From: an uncultured Acetobacteraceae bacterium
Lineage (GTDB): Bacteria; Pseudomonadota; Alphaproteobacteria; Acetobacterales; Acetobacteraceae
Reading direction: 5' to 3'
NCBI GenBank assembly: GCA_903918315.1
Contig: CAIXEA010000025.1
Location: 25,246-89,245, forward strand
DNA length: 64,000 nucleotides
The position numbers and the translations under genes were made by a program. Shown here piece after piece: positions 61,947-64,000 of this stretch. The stretch's first letter is position 1; each line of letters begins with the position of its first letter. A model generated the notes under the pieces. It searched no databases and was not told where the DNA came from. It saw only the letters and a program-made list of their open reading frames with translations.

Positions 61947-62326
61947 TGGAAGTCAATCGTCCCGACGTGGTCGCCGAAGTCACGGCGGCCTTTGAGCGCT
62001 ATGAGGCGGCGCTGATCAGCAACGATGTCGCTGTCCTTGATGCGCTGTTCTGGGAAGGCCCGCACACGATCCGATATGGGATCGGGGAGAATCTCTATGG
62101 TCCGGCCGAGATCGCGGCCTTTCGGGCGGGGCGGTCCCCGGTTGGTTTGAACCGGACCCTGGCGCTCACCCAGATCACGGCATACGGCCCGGATATGGCG
62201 ATCGCCTCGACCCTGTTTCATCGGGATACGATGCAAGGCAAAGTCGGTCGGCAGATGCAGACCTGGGTGCGGATGCCCGAAGGCTGGAGGGTGGTCGCGG
62301 CGCATGTCAGCGTGATCGCGGAATAA
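61946..62326 (+). CDS. HpxZ / AtzH-like SnoaL-fold protein (DUF3225)
   Basis: 126 residues. Family fold: AFERYEAALISNDVAVLDALFW, TIRYGIGENLYGPAEIAAFR and VGRQMQTWVRMPEGWRVVAAHVSV with a closing His. This SnoaL-like family is found beside AtzE/AtzG genes. HpxZ of oxalurate-type catabolism and AtzH, reported for 1,3-dicarboxyurea, belong here; my memory of the AtzH reaction is not certain. Last gene of the cluster. Confidence 0.85.
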   Translation: MEVNRPDVVAEVTAAFERYEAALISNDVAVLDALFWEGPHTIRYGIGENLYGPAEIAAFRAGRSPVGLNRTLALTQITAYGPDMAIASTLFHRDTMQGKVGRQMQTWVRMPEGWRVVAAHVSVIAE

Positions 62327-62331
62327 AGGGC

Positions 62332-62352
62332 GGCGCCGCCTGAAGCGGCGCC
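62332..62352. terminator. Terminator hairpin between convergent genes
   Basis: GGCGCCGC (62332-62339) and GCGGCGCC (62345-62352) pair around CTGAA. It follows the HpxZ-like stop and lies 60 bases before the dihydropyrimidinase stop. Confidence 0.7.
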
Positions 62353-62411
62353 ATCCGCGATCGTGAAACACGCCGCACAACAAGCGGGCGGGTGCGCCCT
62401 CCGTGCTGCCC

Positions 62412-63821
62412 TCAATCCGGCACGAAGGCGGATTTCCCGCGCTTCAGGAATGACCCGACACCCTTTTGCGCCGCCAAAACGCCATCGCGCACGATCACCG
62501 TCCCGCGGACCATCGTCGTCACCGGCCACCCCGTGACAGCGATGCCCTCATAAGGGGTGTAGTCGTTGTTATCGTGCAGATCAGCGTGCCGGATGGTCCG
62601 CGTGATGGTGGGGTCCCAGATCGCGATATCCGCGTCGGCGCCGATGGCGATGCTGCCCTTGCGCGGGTAGAGCCCGTACGCCTTCGCATGGTTGGTCGCG
62701 GTGATCCGCACGAAATGCGGCAGATCGATCCGCTTCTTCATCACCCCTTCCGAAAACAGGATCGGCAGCCGCGTCTCGATCCCGGGTATGCCATTGGGTA
62801 CCCAGCGGAAACTGGTGCGCCCCTTCGGCAGGAGTTTGCCTTTTTCGTCATTGAACCGGAATGGGCTATGATCGGACGAATAAAAGTCAAACGTTCCGTT
62901 CTCAATGCCGGTCCAACAGGCATCCTGGCTTTGCTTGTCGCGTGGCGGCGGGCTGCAGACATATTTTGCCCCCTCCATGTTCAGGCCTTCCAGATCCTTG
63001 GCCGTGAGGACGAGGTATTGCGGGCAGGTCTCGGCCAGCACCTTCACGCCGCGGGCGCGGGCGCGTTGGATTTCCTCGATTGCCTCGCCATTGGACACAT
63101 GGACGATCACGACCGGCACGTCGGCGACTTCCGCGAGGGTGCAGGCGCGGTGGGTGGCTTCGCGCTCAGCGGGGATTGGGCGGGATGTCGCGTGGTAGCG
63201 CGGTTCGATCTTGCCCTCGGATTCCAGCCTGGCGGTCAGATGGCGGATGATGTCGTAGTTCTCGGCGTGCACCATGACCAGCGCGCCCGTGCCGCGCGCG
63301 ACCGTCATGACCTCCAGGATTTCGGCATCCGTCAGTGCCAGACCTTCGTAGGTCATGAAAACCTTGAAGGACGAATAGCCGTCGCCGATGGCGGCGGGCA
63401 GTTCCTGACCCAGCACAGTGGGCGTTGGGTCGGAGACAATGAGGTGAAACCCATAATCGGTGTAGCACTGGCCGTCGGCCTTTGCATGATAGTCCTTGAT
63501 GGCCTGGCGCAGACCTTGTCCCCGTTCCTGTAGGCAGAATGGGATTACCGTGGTGTTGCCGCCGAACACCGCCGACCGGGTGCCGCTTTCGAAGCCGTCG
63601 GTTTGCACCACATCGGGGCCGCTGGGCTGGGCGATGTGCACGTGGCTATCGATTCCGCCGGGGAGGACGAGTTTACCCGTGGCGTCGATTGTGTCGGCCG
63701 CAGTGCCCAGATCATGGCCCAAGGCGGCGATACGCCCATCGGTGATGCCGACATCGGCGTTCATGACGTCGGAACCGGTCGCGACCGTGCCGTTTCGGAT
63801 AATCAGGTCGTAGTCGGCCAT
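62412..63821 (-). CDS. Dihydropyrimidinase / hydantoinase
   Basis: 469 residues from the ATG at 63821 (GGGAG upstream). Metal-binding His 60 and His 62 (GIDSHVHIAQP), the carboxylated Lys 153 (SSFKVFMTYEG), then MVHAENYDIIRHL, VIVHVSNGEAIEEI and YSSDHSPFRFNDE with the catalytic Asp. Members open dihydropyrimidine or hydantoin rings to N-carbamoyl amino acids. The product is a ureide, in line with the convergent amidase cluster. The 179 bases after its start hold no gene and end in the palindrome at 63979. Confidence 0.93.
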   Translation of the reverse strand: MADYDLIIRNGTVATGSDVMNADVGITDGRIAALGHDLGTAADTIDATGKLVLPGGIDSHVHIAQPSGPDVVQTDGFESGTRSAVFGGNTTVIPFCLQERGQGLRQAIKDYHAKADGQCYTDYGFHLIVSDPTPTVLGQELPAAIGDGYSSFKVFMTYEGLALTDAEILEVMTVARGTGALVMVHAENYDIIRHLTARLESEGKIEPRYHATSRPIPAEREATHRACTLAEVADVPVVIVHVSNGEAIEEIQRARARGVKVLAETCPQYLVLTAKDLEGLNMEGAKYVCSPPPRDKQSQDACWTGIENGTFDFYSSDHSPFRFNDEKGKLLPKGRTSFRWVPNGIPGIETRLPILFSEGVMKKRIDLPHFVRITATNHAKAYGLYPRKGSIAIGADADIAIWDPTITRTIRHADLHDNNDYTPYEGIAVTGWPVTTMVRGTVIVRDGVLAAQKGVGSFLKRGKSAFVPD

Positions 63822-63978
63822 GCGGATTTGCTCCCTTTGCATCGCATGCGTCCAAGCAAGATTTATACCAGTGCGATGGTCCGTAATATTGTGACAAACA
63901 CGCAGAACCATCCTGTCGCTAGCTAATCAATCTGTCCGGTTTATGTAGCTCATGATCTGTCCGCTTCGTTCGTGCTTT

Positions 63979-64000
63979 GTGCCGGGCCATGGCCCGGCAC
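63979..64000. repeat. 22-base perfect palindrome at the window end
   Basis: GTGCCGGGCCA and its exact complement TGGCCCGGCAC run to the last base. It may be a terminator of a gene beyond the window, or part of a longer repeat. Confidence 0.5.

Overview
The window reads as a stretch of chromosome from a GC-rich alphaproteobacterium, most likely Rhodospirillales (Acetobacteraceae-like). The grounds are gene content and order: an Rrf2-headed sufBCDS-U-T-A cluster, rpmF-plsX-fabH-ihfA-merR in the usual alphaproteobacterial order, pstSCAB-phoU-phoB, nadA-nadC, and many small catabolic modules of CoA, flavin and amidohydrolase enzymes. This placement is an inference from family resemblance. I see no phage, no insertion sequence, no rRNA and no CRISPR array.

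Layout. 1-10.4 kb: a CaiB/BaiF CoA-transferase (cut by the window edge), a Baeyer-Villiger-type flavin monooxygenase, a two-subunit 3-oxoacid CoA-transferase, two secreted proteins of unknown role (one DUF3142), a pair of acyl-CoA dehydrogenases and a GST. 10.5-14.7 kb: a small lipoprotein-like protein, two divergent luciferase-like oxidoreductases and a large membrane protein. 14.8-16.8 kb: nadA and nadC with a clear promoter and a palindromic operator candidate. 16.8-25.4 kb: a secreted GH42-like protein translationally coupled to an oxaloacetate-decarboxylase-family enzyme, then a ketopantoate reductase homologue, aldose epimerase, DedA, two SDRs, a FAH-family hydrolase and a TauD-type dioxygenase. 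25.5-29.3 kb: two paralogous amidohydrolases flanking an MFS carrier. 29.4-36.5 kb: a HigBA toxin-antitoxin pair and the complete SUF Fe-S operon with its Rrf2 regulator. 36.6-46.4 kb: an SDR, two paralogous exported proteins of unknown function, an Ldh-family dehydrogenase, a nitroreductase, a Nudix hydrolase, a trans-aconitate methyltransferase, a tartrate/D-malate dehydrogenase and pyrE. 46.4-53.3 kb: an orphan periplasmic binding protein, then the phosphate regulon pstSCAB-phoU-phoB behind a Pho box, with no phoR. 53.3-58.6 kb: a flavin reductase plus luciferase-like monooxygenase pair, rpmF-plsX-fabH-ihfA-merR and tRNA-Pro(GGG). 58.7-63.8 kb: allophanate hydrolase, an AtzG/AtzE-type amidase pair, an HpxZ/AtzH-like protein and a convergent dihydropyrimidinase, forming a ureide nitrogen module.

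How it fits together. Housekeeping blocks (NAD synthesis, Fe-S assembly, phosphate uptake, phospholipid and fatty acid initiation, pyrimidine synthesis) are interleaved with modules for degrading organic acids, aromatics-derived acids and ureides. NadA is itself an Fe-S enzyme and so depends on the SUF system nearby. Convergent gene pairs are almost all separated by strong hairpins, which are listed as terminators.

The least explained items are: the paralogous exported pair at 37.7-40.9 kb; the DUF3142 / CGPYFPW pair at 4.1-7.4 kb; an apparent CTG start overlapping a TGA stop at 18620; a 26-bp tandem triplication of the nadA stop region; a 41-bp near-perfect palindrome after higA; two copies of an intergenic palindromic element; and the Atz-type amidase cluster with no cyanuric acid hydrolase.
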